A stretch of DNA of 64,000 nt from Areca catechu. Taxonomy: Eukaryota > Streptophyta > Magnoliopsida > Arecales > Arecaceae. The notes under the pieces were generated by a model that was not told the origin of the DNA, searched no databases, and was given only the letters and a program-made list of their open reading frames with translations. The translations under genes were made by a program, and so were the position numbers. Below, one piece after another: positions 54,351 to 64,000 of this stretch. The stretch lies in NCBI GenBank assembly GCA_021397845.1, contig CM038044.1:59805851-59869850 (forward strand), read 5' to 3'. Numbering within the stretch: the first letter of the stretch is position 1; each line of letters begins with the position of its first letter.

Positions 54351-54638
54351 TGGTAGTCCTATCAAATACTCCAAGAATCTCTTCTCAAATAGTAGTGAAC
54401 TGGTTAGTGATCCACTCCTAAAAAATAGAATCAGTAGCAGTAGTCTTGAGAAGCTAGAGCACAAGCAGGAGCAGGTGTAGTAGGCTCTGAGTCTAAGGCT
54501 ATAGCAGGTCTAGGTCTGGGGGGACTAATATGTACTGTAGATCTAAAAGGTCTTGCCTTTGTGGCTCTCAGCTCATCCTCCTTGTCTGGACCTTGGCCTG
54601 ACTCCCGTCTGACCCATCTGCCAGCCACTCTCCTATAT
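54351..54638 (-). pseudogene. Element W extra ORF, middle part
   Basis: On the minus strand 54634-54431 reads RRVAGRWVRRESGQGPDKEDEL, then a basic and Pro-rich stretch (SPPRPRPAIALDSEPTTPAP) and a stop. It is in the same frame as the piece at 56824-57005 when the intervening LTR is ignored. The RGQW/EGTW position of Y and Z corresponds to AGRW here. Confidence 0.7.
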
Positions 54639-56819
54639 TGTTAGGTGTATGCCCTGAAGCCAAGTTAGCTTGACACATTTTAATTTTTAGGGCATGAACT
54701 TTGTACTTAATTTTCTTATTAATAAAAATGTATTATTTTCATTCATATTGATGTGTCTATGAATCATCCATGGAGTTAATGGACAATGACACATATTCTC
54801 AAGAGTTGAGAATCTGAGGCATGTGTCTTTATAGATTAGCTCCTAAATGCTCCTGTTTGTTGGAATATCATGAGGATGGTGATAGATCCATTAAAATAGG
54901 TGCACAGATCACTTCCCTTTCATGGTAGATGAGTCTCTAACCTATAGTGTGGTGACACTGGAGTGAGAGTGCAGGTAGTTGATAGAGATCAACGGTATCG
55001 AGCATGATCAAGTGCAGGAAGTTATACGGATGACTACTCACTCATCGATAACTTCTGGATGCTGTAGTCATGTGAATAGTTCTTTGACCTATAGTGTCTC
55101 AGCTACTTACAATAAGGTTGCTATAGTTTGACAGCACAATCACATGGTTCCTATCTATATGGAACCTTGCAGTGTTCGTTGGCTACAACAAGTTTATTGT
55201 AGGAGTAGGGTATTCACTTGTAGGGATCTATCAGCATTAATAGTAAGGTATAATCCGATGCAGCTTAATATGACTAAGTCCAGAAGTCTATGGCCATAGC
55301 AGGGTGTAATGAAAAGGTGATTTCATTAGTATCACAATTGGACTTGTGTTGATTAAGTTAAGCATATGATTGATGGGTTTGATGAGTTTCCGTAACCAAC
55401 ATCATGTCAGAATTTTTGATAGAGGAACCGAATTACATGGTAACTGCACTTAGGGGTTCCAATCTTATTTTCCTGGGTTGCCACTACATACTACTAGGTA
55501 TCACTGGTGGATTGTGAGAGCCCATTAGGATCATTCTCGGATCGATGATCCTGATTAGGGTTGGCAAAAATTGTTTCAATACATCGAAAGGAGTTTCGAT
55601 GATGTATAATGGAGATTATAGCATGTCTCATTACCAGACAGGATATGACCTAAGGTGTCACACACATTAGAAGTTTAAGTAACCAATCAGCAAATCAAAA
55701 TGTTACTAAAATTAGGAATTTTAGTACATTTGGACCAAATTGTAAGTGTTACAATTAAGATTTGACCTAATTGTAAATGTTACAATTAATTAATTATGGA
55801 TTAATTATTAATTAAATTAAATTAGATTTAATTTAATTAAGTTAGACTCAATTAATTGATCCTAATTGAGTTGGATCATGTCCTTTCCAAATGGTTCATT
55901 CGGATTTAAAATCGGCTTCGATTTGATTGTCAAATCACTTTATTTAAACCATGACCTAGAGCCCAGTTGGACTGGAAGTCTCTCTCCTTGTCTCCCCTTC
56001 CCTCCACACACCAACCAAGTCGGCCCATGTATTTTATGCGACAAAAAATATGGGGCATGAAAACCAAGGGGCGCTAAGAGTTTTTGGCGTGAATGAAAGA
56101 AGAGAGGGAGGAGTCCTCTTCTACTCCTCTTAATTCCTAACCAGATTAGATTAAACTCTATTGGTTTTGGCATGGAGAATTGGAGAGGTTTATCATGGAT
56201 ATTAAAAAAGGGAGAGAGGGGTGGCCAACCAAGATTATTATTATTGGCGTAAAAACTTCCTTTTGGCCGTGAGCTTCTCCTTGGGCATCTTTTACCTGAG
56301 AGTCTCTTTCCTGGCACCTAGTTTTCTTCTCCCTCTTATGTGATTTCTTCTTCCTTCTAAGAGATCTAGAGAGTTATTCTATAATAAGAAAGAAGAGAGA
56401 AAATGGACCAAGGTCTTGCAGATCTAAGATTGCAAAATAGAAGCCATAAGCCGATCTAGTTGTGGGATTGGCATGATTTTTAAAGCGGGTGATTTGCTAA
56501 AAGAGGAGAGGGCTGCAAGGATGTAGCAATCCGGTTCTCTCTACGACTCGATTATGAGAGCTTCATGTGGATACCAATAGAGGCCGGGCGATTGCACGGC
56601 TCCGGTAAAATCCTAATTTTAGTAGTCAATCGGCATGCTTTTCAGAGCAGGTCAAGATAGTGATCCAAGTAAGTATTTTATGCTTAAAAAAATTTTTATT
56701 TTAGATCTAATATTTTTTTTATATATTTTAGCATGTTTGGAAATTATGATAAATAAATTAGATTTATTTATAAATTGAATCATTAGATATAAATTGTTTT
56801 TACATCAACTTCCGCTGCG
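54639..56819 (+). mobile_element. Copia-type solo LTR (end uncertain)
   Basis: About 2.18 kb. It starts TGTTAGGTGTATGCCC and ends at about ACTTCCGCTGCG. Flanks share ATAT (54635-54638 and 56820-56823; a 5-bp TSD would be TATAT/GATAT). Ignoring the insert joins the W frame exactly. It is very AT-rich around 55780-55865 (TTAATTAA-type runs). Copia LTR ends like V continue about 20 bp past the CCGCTGCG box to ACA; here they do not, so the right end may be eroded. No coding region was recognised. Confidence 0.7.
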
Positions 56820-57222
56820 ATATGTTGTTGATGCCTGATCGATTGCAATTTTCTGTTCCTGGGAGAACTCCAACATATATCCCATCCGATGTCGAGATTT
56901 CTCCCCATATGGGTCAGTGTAGAGAATCTCCTTGGAGGCCTCGCCCTCTAGTGGGATACCAAAAGCTCTGAAGATCCTAGTCAACCCCATACTATATGCA
57001 GGCACAATCTTTGCTAGGTGGCTGCCTCACCCATCTGGTGCACCATAATCAAGGGAAGACTGATGGTTGTTTGCTATCTCAAAGTGACCATCAATGCTAT
57101 CTCCTGCTTAGTGATAAAATCAAATCTACCTATCTTCGGGACCAGAATCCTAGCAATGATGGTAAAGACACCAGAGCTAGAAAGAAATGACAGATCACTT
57201 CCAGGTCCTTGTGGATCACCAA
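56820..57222 (-). pseudogene. Element W extra ORF, N-side part
   Basis: Open on the minus strand 57005-56805: MPAYSMGLTRIFRAFGIPLEGE, YTDPYGEKSRHRMGYM, then into the inserted LTR. Upstream to 57222 further matches to the Y and Z ORFs occur in another frame (ARILVPKIGRFDF-type block). It is cut at about 57222 where G2 begins. Confidence 0.75.
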
Positions 57223-58292
57223 TGATTAAGTTATCTTAGTTTTAATTTTAGCTTGAATCCTGTAATTAAAGCTTAGTCTACTTTAATTTTGTTTTAGTCT
57301 TATAATTTGGTCAAGATAGGGTCAATTTGATAAAGTTAGGTTTGCTTTAGTCTTCATTAGTCAAGTCGAGTCAAGTTGTTCTTTTAATTGGTTAAGGGGT
57401 TCACAAATTAGCCAATATAAGGGCAACCACCTCAACCACCTCATCATGACACATGGATGCCACATCGCCACCACATGGATGCCCATTCAAATTCAAATGG
57501 ATGAGGACTTCACATTCAAATGGAGGACGCCCCTTATTTTTCATTCATTGAAATTCATGTTCCAAAGGAGGTTGTCGCCCACCCTCATGAAGAAACCATT
57601 TGAAATTCAAACCCAAGGAAGGACGAATTCCAAGTCATAAAGAACTTAGAAGAGGACATCCACATATTTTCTTCGACCAAGACTCATGAAGAGAGGGTGC
57701 CTACTTATGAAGCATTCAAAACTCAAATATCAAGAGGGTTGTCGGCCACTCCAACAAGAAAAATTTTGAAATCAAGAGATGTTGGAAGCCCACCTTTATC
57801 CACACTTATCCTTATTTTATCTAGCATGGGTAGGCCTTATCATGTGTTCCAAGCACTTATCCTTATCTTGTATTTGAATTTGAACCTTTATCTTTCTATC
57901 TTGTACTCAAATTTCAAATGAGGGCTTGGAAAGTCTATAAATACCACCCTCATTCCCCTCTTGTAAGCACTTTTGATGATTGAATGAAGAGTTTCTTTTC
58001 TCATATTCCTTTACTATAAGAGCATTGTCATCTGTGAGGGAGGGCGTGAAGTCCATTGGGCGTGAGGTCCAAGTAATCCGCCAAGATCCAACCAAATGCC
58101 ATCAAGACTTCTCCACCGTTTCTTCTTTCTACCTTTCAATCTTTTCTTTCTTTCCATCACCCTCCATGGCCACTAACCTCTTCTTTTGTAGGACACCAGT
58201 GTCCACAATCTGAAGTGAAGGTCCTCTTTGCTTTGGAACCATCGACATTGAAGATCTACACCTGAGGAACGGAAGTCTTCTAGTTCAACCAC

Positions 58293-58674
58293 AAACCCTA
58301 ACTGCAGAAATTGAATCTACAACAAGAGTGCATAAATCATCCTTGGTAAGTAAACCCAATCCTAATCTCTCTAGATCTGATCATTTGAAGTTGATAGTCC
58401 TAGTTTAGATGGTTTCTCAACTACTGGATCCATGTTTCTTTATTTGATTATGTGAAATTATATTATGGGTATCTTAGTTGTCAAACCCTGAGTGCAGAAA
58501 TTGAATCTACAACAAGAGTGCATAAAAATCATCCTTGGTAAGTAAACCCAATCCTAATCTCTCTAGATTTGATCATTTGAAGTTGATAATCCTAGTTTAG
58601 ATGGTTTATCAACTATTGGATCTCCATGTTTGTTTTTTTGATTGTTTGAAATTACATTGCGGGTATCATAGTTG
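58293..58674 (+). repeat. 190-bp tandem duplication in G2 LTR/leader
   Basis: Two units about 190 bp apart start AAACCCTAACTGCAGAAATTG and AAACCCTGAGTGCAGAAATT, and share AACAAGAGTGCATAAA, GGTAAGTAAACCCAATCC and GATGGTTT. They differ by a few percent. A slippage or unequal recombination product. Confidence 0.85.
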
Positions 58675-59280
58675 TCATCTAATAGTCTTCTTGATTAGTT
58701 CTTTTGATTAGTCTTTGCATGAGATTGCTGATGATTTTAATGATCATAGCTCACTTAAAAAAAAATGATTAGTTTATAAGATTTGGATTAGCTTCTTGCA
58801 TCTCGCATTATTTTTAGTTTCAGAGCCTATTTAGACTAGGGCTTAAAAGCTAGTGGCTGAAATTTCTGCATTCAACTAAAGACTAGTCCTGAAAGCCAAT
58901 CTTATAGCCTTTCAGAATATAGTTTAAAATACTTTTTTCTTTTTTTTAGTGATTCATACTAGATTTAATCAGATATAAAATCTGCTCCATAGATTTCAGA
59001 TATGAAAGTTTCAAAAAGAAATATTTCTTTTTAGTTTTATCTCTGGTGGAAGGAAATCACACGTCCTGAGCGGGTATACGAAAGTATATTATCACAACCA
59101 ATGGGAGTAATGAGGTATAGCCAGACATGATAACCTGATATTGGAGGTCCTATTGTGCTTTGTGTATGCTTGCATGATTGGCTTATTGATTGTTTAAATT
59201 GCATGTTTAATCTTGTAAGCACAAGCTAGGTTAAAATTCCTGGCACATTTTGAATCCTAAAGACATCTAACCATAACTCA

Positions 59281-59415
59281 AACATTTAAATGTTAAAATC
59301 TGAATTTTGAAATCTTAAATTCAAAATTTGAAATCCAAATCTGAAATCCAAATCTGAAATTCAAATTTGATATTGAAATTCAAAATCTGAAATTAAAATT
59401 AAAATTTTGAATTGA
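59281..59415 (+). repeat. Simple AAATTCAAATTTG-type repeat
   Basis: About ten 11-13-bp units alternating TGAAATYCAAAT and TTAAATTC, with strong self-complementarity. It lies in the G2 leader and is noncoding. Confidence 0.75.
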
Positions 59416-59943
59416 ATGTTAGTTCCAATTTTTCTTTCTTGCGTAGTTAGATTGATTGTGCATTCATTCATTTGAAAATACATAAGAGCATCCTATCATA
59501 AGATAAGGGAAGGATTTCATCACCTTTCCTTGGCCCAGAAACCACCAACTTCATCTTGCATTGACCTAAACCTAACTAAAATTGAGTAGGAAATTAAAGT
59601 TAGGGACATCAACAGGTCAAGCTCAAGTAGTGTGTTGAGACTAGTGTGAATCAATTCTTCACTTACTTCTAGAGATTGGTGTCTATGGTTAGGGGTCCAA
59701 CAGCAAATGCCTTAAGTAGATTTATGGTTCTTTAATTAGGACCTTACAAATATGAGGGGAGCCTCCCACAATCGCACCTCTTACCTGGCTAGTTGAAAGG
59801 GTAATTGTAGTCTTAATCTATACTTAGTCAATTTATGCTATATTGAACTTCCAGGTCTAGGAGCCCTAGCAGCTAGGATTGTATTGCATGACCACTAGAT
59901 CAGAAACTCCATATCAACTTCCCAAACCCCAAACAAGTCCCAC

Positions 59944-61130
59944 CATGGACCCTAATCTGGAAGCCTTGATGAGATCTATGACTGAACAATTTAGGCAAAT
60001 CAACACTAGGTTTGACCAAATGGAGTAAAGAATGGGAACCCTTGAAGAGTCCCATTTGACCCATACCTAGCCTGAGTTACCCAGATCCACTCCCCAAGGA
60101 CCAAGAGCCCAACATCATGAATTCACCTCTAAACCAAATCCTAGGTGCCCATACCAGGATGTTAATGATCAAGAGGAAAGAGCCCTTACGAACATATTAC
60201 TTGATGCATCTACCTTTGATGAAAATTTAGACCCTAAGGTGTACACTGATTGGGAGAGTGACATGGATCAGTATTTTGAGTGGTATGAGATATCAAAATA
60301 AAGAAAAGTCAAGTTTGCTAAGCTTAGGAAAGTCCGACAAGCTAGATTGTACTGGGAGAATGTTGAACGAATTAATCACCAAAGAGGAGATTTTCCCATA
60401 GTTACATGAAGAGCCATGAAGATTAAACTAAGGAAAAAATACCTACCCTTGTCCTATGAGCAATGACTTTTAGATTAATGCCAGAAATTAGGCCAAGACA
60501 ACAAGACCATGTCCTAATACATAGCCAAATTCAATGAATTTATCATGAGGTGTAGTGTAGTTGAGTCAGAGGCTGTCACCTTATCCAGGTTTCGAGTAGG
60601 ACTACATGAGGAGATTCAGAAGGAATTGTTTCTAAGAGAAGTCCATAATTTAGATCAAGCCTATCAGGTCGCTAGAGTTTGTGAGAGATTGCAGAGAGGA
60701 CCCATTACTCGTCGACCCGAGCCGAGCAAGTTTAGTACCACTGGATGTAGGCCAAGAACGAGCCAATTTCCCAATAGCTGATCCAAACATACCACTCCAT
60801 TAGCTTGTAATGATGATAAAGGTAAGGCACTTGAAGTGTAAAGGGATAGAAACCAAAATGTACAATGTTATAGATGTCATAAAGTTGGCCACTATGCTAG
60901 TCAGTGCCCTGCACGAGCCTTACACATAGAGAGCTTGATGAAGAAGACCCAGAAACTATTGAAGAATGTGATGAAAAAGTGTATGAAGCCGAGCCAAATC
61001 TAGCAGATGCATATGAAGGGAACGAGAAAGACATAGAGTCATCTGATTTACTGGGAGTCATTAGATGTATCCTGACTCAGTCTAAGAAAAATGAGGACTG
61101 GTGTAGGACTAACATCTTATAAATCTTTAT
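59944..61130 (+). pseudogene. gag: G2 gag
   Basis: ATG at 59944 (MDPNLEALMRSMTEQFRQINTRFDQME, a coiled start, then a stop). It continues through KVYTDWESDMDQYFEWYEI, KVRQARLYWENVERI, FNEFIMRCSVVESEAVTLSRFRVGLHEEIQKELF (open 60545-60781) and a zinc knuckle CYRCHKVGHYASQC (about 60862-60906). 60904-61122 is an acidic tail. It is the retrotransposon gag family of gypsy elements. About eight in-frame stops. Confidence 0.88.
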
Positions 61131-61600
61131 TAAATTAGGAGAGAAAGTTTGTAAAATCATCATAGATAGTAGAAGCTGTGTTAATGCCATTTCCATAAGT
61201 GCTATTAAGAACTTAGGTTTACCTATAGTACTCCATCCTAACCCCTATAAGGTATCTTGGATTGACTCGACCTCAATTCCTATTAGATTGAGATATCAGG
61301 TTACAGTCCAAGTCTAGTCATATCAAGAAAAAGTCTGGTGTGACATTCTCTTAATGGGGGTTAGCAGCATTATCTTAGGAAGACCTTGGCTGTATGACCA
61401 TGATGCAACCCTTTACGACCATTCCAATTCATGTTCCTTTAACCACCATGGTAAAAGGATCGTCATAAATTCGACCCTACTTATGGATAACATCAAGAGA
61501 GGGTCCAGCAATCTAAGGGAGAAGAAGCCAGGATTAAACCTGATCATTGCCAAGAAACTAGAATGCGAGATTACTGGAGGTTTGCCAGTCTAGATTTTGA
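61131..61600 (+). pseudogene. G2 aspartic protease
   Basis: Reads IIDSRSCVNAIS (about 61161; the usual D-S/T-G active-site Gly reads Arg), WIDSTSIPI, then 61354-61593 (GVSSIILGRPWLYDHDATLYDHSNSCSFNHHGKRIVI), the typical C-terminal half. A loss of the active-site Gly suggests inactivation. Confidence 0.85.
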
Positions 61601-62555
61601 CCACTATGGAAGATTATGACCAACCACAGCAGGAACACCCTAATGAAATTATCAAGATTTTGAAGGTGTTTCAGGATGTGTTTCCTGAAGACCTCCCTGA
61701 TCACCTATGACCGCTAAGGGACATATAGCATGCCATAGATTTAGTCCCAGGGGCCACCTTGCCAAACCTCCCACACTATAAGATGAATCCTACAGAGCAT
61801 TTAGAGTTACAAAGGCAAGTTGGGGATCTCCTTAAAAAGGTATTTATTAGGGAGAGCCTGAGTCCATGTGCAGTTCCAGCCCTTTTGACCCTGAAAAAAG
61901 ATGGTACTTAGAGGATGTGTGTTGATAGTCGCTCTATTAATATATAATAGTTAAGTATTGTTTCCCTATTCTCCATCTCGATGGCATGTTAGATATGATG
62001 GCCGGAGCAACTATCTTTTCAAAGATTGACCTAAAGAGCGGTTATCACCAAGTTAGAATCAGGATCGGGGATGAATGGAAAATAGCCTTTAAGACTAAGG
62101 ATGGCCTATATGAATGGTTATTGATGCCTTTTTGTCTATCAAATGCCCCTAGTATTTTCATGAGGATCATGACCCAAGTTCTGAAAATTTTTATTAAAAA
62201 ATTTGTCATAGTTTATTTTGACGATATCCTCATATATAGTAAAACTAAGGAGGATCACTTAGACCATCACCAACAAGTATGTCAAGCTCTTAGGAAAGAT
62301 AACCTTTATGCTAACTTAAAGAAATGTAGTTTCATGACCCCAAGAATCATTTGCCTAGGCCTTGTTGTGACCTCTGAGGGAGTATCTACTAATCTAAAGA
62401 AAATCAAGTCCATAGTTGAGTGGCCCATACCCAAAAACATACACGATGTTCATAGCTTCCATGGCCTTGCAACCTTCTATAGGAGATTCATTCGAGGATT
62501 TAGCACAATCGTAGCACCTATCACTAATTGCCTTAGGAAGGGAGCCTTCGAGTAG
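61601..62555 (+). pseudogene. G2 reverse transcriptase
   Basis: Starts with FQDVFPEDLPDHL-type text at about 61669 (stops at 61708 and 61726). Then LKKVFIRESLSPCAVPALLTLKKDG (about 61836), followed by 61986-62555 open: GATIFSKIDLKSGYHQVRI (first D), FDDILIYSKTKEDHLDH (DD intact), SFHGLATFYRRFIRGFSTIVAPI. The catalytic triad is intact in this open stretch. Confidence 0.9.
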
Positions 62556-63000
62556 ACCAAGAATGCCAATAGAGCTTTCTTAGAAATCAAGGAAAATATG
62601 ACCCATGCACCGATCTTAAGGCTACCTGACTTTTCAAAGGTATTTGAAGTTGCTTGTGATGCTTCTAAAGTCAGAATAGGAGGTGTCTTAAGTCAGGAAA
62701 ATCACCTAGTATCTTTCTTTAGCGAGAAACTGAATGAAGCTAAGTGAAATATTTAACTTACGACAAGGAATTATATGTGATAGTCCAAGCCCTAAGGTAT
62801 TGGAGACAATATATGCTATCACAGGAGTTTGCTCTTTACTCATATCATGAAGCACTTTGATTACATAACTCACAGAAGAAACTGAACCTTAGGATGGTAA
62901 GTGGGTAGAATATATCCAAGCTTACACTTTATTTTGCAACACCATGCGGGTACTAAGAACCTAGTCACCGACGCACTCAGTCATCGCTTCATGCTTTTAA
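62556..63000 (+). pseudogene. G2 RNase H
   Basis: LPDFSKVFEVACDASKVRIGGVLSQENHLVSFFSEKLNEA at about 62620 (D), then a stop, KELYVIVQALRYWRQYML, SYHEAL (the usual SDHEAL D reads Y) and HHAGTKNLVTDALSHR (D). The domain is recognisable in several frames but broken by stops and shifts. Confidence 0.82.
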
Positions 63001-64000
63001 ACTCTGTTAGTACTGAAGTCATAAGATTTGACAAGCTGAAGGATGAATATGAGACTTGTCTTGACTTTAGTGAGATTTATCAATCAGTAAAACAAGGACC
63101 ATCTACTTTGCATAGTGAGTATACCCTTCAAGATGGTTACCTTTTTAAAGGAAACAAGCTATGTATTCTCCAAACTTCCCTTAGAGAATTTTGATTTGGG
63201 AGACCCATGCTGGAGGTCTCGCTAGACATTTAAGTAGGAATAAGACTATTCTAGCAATTAAGGACCAATTGTATTGTCCAAGTATTAAGTGGAACGTTGT
63301 CCAAGTTATGGCTAGATGTCAAACTTGTGCTGTTGCCAAACAACAAAAGTAAAACACTAGCCTTTACACCCCTTTACTTATGCCCAACTGCCATTGGCAA
63401 GACCTTAGCATGGATTTTATTTTAGGACTACCCAAGACCATGAGGAGACATGATTCTATCTTTGTTGTAGTCAATAGATTCACTAAGATGGCACACTTTT
63501 TGCCATGTTCCCAAACTTTTCCTCTACGAAGTAGTTAGACTACATGATCTATCCAAGACCATTGTATCCGATAGGGATGTATGATTCATGAGCTATTTCT
63601 GGAAAACGCTCTAGCACATGTTAGGGACCAAAATCAAAGTTTCCACTACTTACCACCCTCAAATCGATGGCCAGACTGAAGTAGTGAATCAAAGTCTTGG
63701 AAACCTGTTAAGATTCTTAGTTGGTGAAAATACATGAAATGGGACCTTTTGATGTCGAGAATTGAGTTTGCTTACAATAGTTCAGTTAATAGGTCCACTA
63801 GGAAGAGTCCATTTGAAATTGTCCATGGGTATAAGCCAAGAAATCCTTTAGAACTTATTTCCTTATCAATGCATGTACGCATTTCTGAGTCTGTAGAGTC
63901 ATATACATAACATATTAGAGAATTACATAAAAAAATTAGTAAAAAGATTAATGAGAGCAATGAATCATAAAAGCATATGGCTAACTCATATAAAAGACTC
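63001..64000 (+). pseudogene. G2 integrase (runs off the window)
   Basis: IYQSVKQGPSTLHSEYTLQDGYLFKGNKLCI (to 63194), WETHAGGLARHLSRNKTILAI, CQTCAVAKQQK (zinc finger end, about 63318), QDLSMDFILGLPKTMRR (D, about 63400), SDRDV with CMIHELFLENAL-like decay (D, near 63567), then QTEVVNQSLGN (E, about 63673) and EFAYNSSVNRSTRKSPFEIVHGY in pieces. Several stops and frame changes. It continues past 64000. Confidence 0.85.

Larger units (their letters stand above)
50371..57222 (-). mobile_element. Element W, Sirevirus-like copia fragment (3' LTR part and extra ORF)
   Basis: On the minus strand from right to left: the start of the extra ORF is cut at about 57222 by G2, the ORF continues to 51289 with two solo LTRs inside, then comes a noncoding region with polypurine tracts, and the first about 540 bp of the 3' LTR up to X. 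W's gag and pol are not in the window. It is related to Y by the LTR motif GAGTCGACAC and to all Sirevirus-like copies by the ORF. Confidence 0.8.
57223..59943 (+). repeat. G2 5' LTR and leader
   Basis: TGATTAAGTTATC at 57223 is a possible LTR start. TATA-like GTCTATAAATACC lies at about 57931, followed by CTTGTAAGCACTTTTGATGATTGAATGAAGAG, which parallels the G1 LTR (CTATTTAAAGG, then ATGAATGATTGAGTG). A 190-bp tandem duplication lies at 58293-58674 and an AAATTCAAATTTG-type simple repeat at about 59281-59415. The LTR probably ends between 58680 and 59800. No gene was recognised. Confidence 0.6.
57223..64000 (+). mobile_element. G2, Ty3/gypsy retrotransposon (5' part, runs off window)
   Basis: Probable 5' LTR from about 57223, long leader, gag at 59944, protease, RT, RNase H and most of integrase to the window edge. 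Protein text is close to G1 (for example FDDILIYSKTKEDH and QDLSMDF), so it is the same kind of chromovirus. The LTR-leader boundary is not certain and no clear primer site was found. Many stops break all frames. Confidence 0.85.

Noticed and set aside
59037..59222. Minus-strand 61-codon ORF
   Set aside because: In the noncoding G2 LTR/leader, no recognisable domain.

Overview
The window is retrotransposon-packed nuclear DNA of a flowering plant. Every coding stretch I can recognise belongs to a Ty1/copia or Ty3/gypsy LTR retrotransposon, and almost all of it is broken by stops and frameshifts. I see no host gene, tRNA, rRNA or CRISPR array. The species cannot be told from the sequence alone.

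Layout, oldest to youngest as nesting shows it. A minus-strand Sirevirus-like element W (50371-57222, part of its 3' LTR plus its extra 3' ORF) borders a plus-strand copia element X. X is the backbone of the left three quarters. Its leader and gag begin at 6043, and its pieces are 6043-8043, 34464-35593, 37040-37080 and 47150 to about 50370 (the last holding its 3' LTR). Four elements have cut it. (1) A Sirevirus-like element A (3' half only) lies in its leader, and the A/X junction has been tandemly duplicated (unit 2438-6645; 1-2437 is the end of the preceding unit). (2) A minus-strand Sirevirus-like element Y, 8044-34463, lies in its integrase, with near-match TSDs AAGTG/AGGTG. (3) A minus-oriented gypsy-type solo LTR, 35594-37039, lies in its reverse transcriptase. 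(4) A complete copia element V, 37081-47149, lies 41 bp further on, with TSD ATTTT.

Y is itself interrupted by a full-length plus-strand Sirevirus-like element Z (15130-30364, TSD ATGTG). Z contains a 5'-truncated gypsy chromovirus G1 (18162-22190). W carries two solo LTRs: one related to V (51980-54350, TSD TGGTA) and one unrelated (54639 to about 56819). From about 57223 to the end lies the 5' part of a second gypsy element G2 of the same general type as G1 (5' LTR, gag, protease, RT, RNase H, start of integrase), running off the window.

A, Z, Y and W share a plan: long LTRs, several polypurine tracts before the 3' LTR, a tRNA-Met-type primer site where the 5' end is present, and an extra ORF after pol. 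Two signals stand out as not ordinary annotation. First, the untranslated leader of V holds four consecutive strong hairpins with the same 19-nt loop sequence but four different, self-complementary stems, the pattern of a conserved RNA structure. Second, the Sirevirus-like elements carry clusters of a short near-palindromic motif (GAGCCGACTC in A/Z, GTGTCGACAC in Y/W). Z and Y carry their own version both in the LTR and again in the spacer between pol and the extra ORF.
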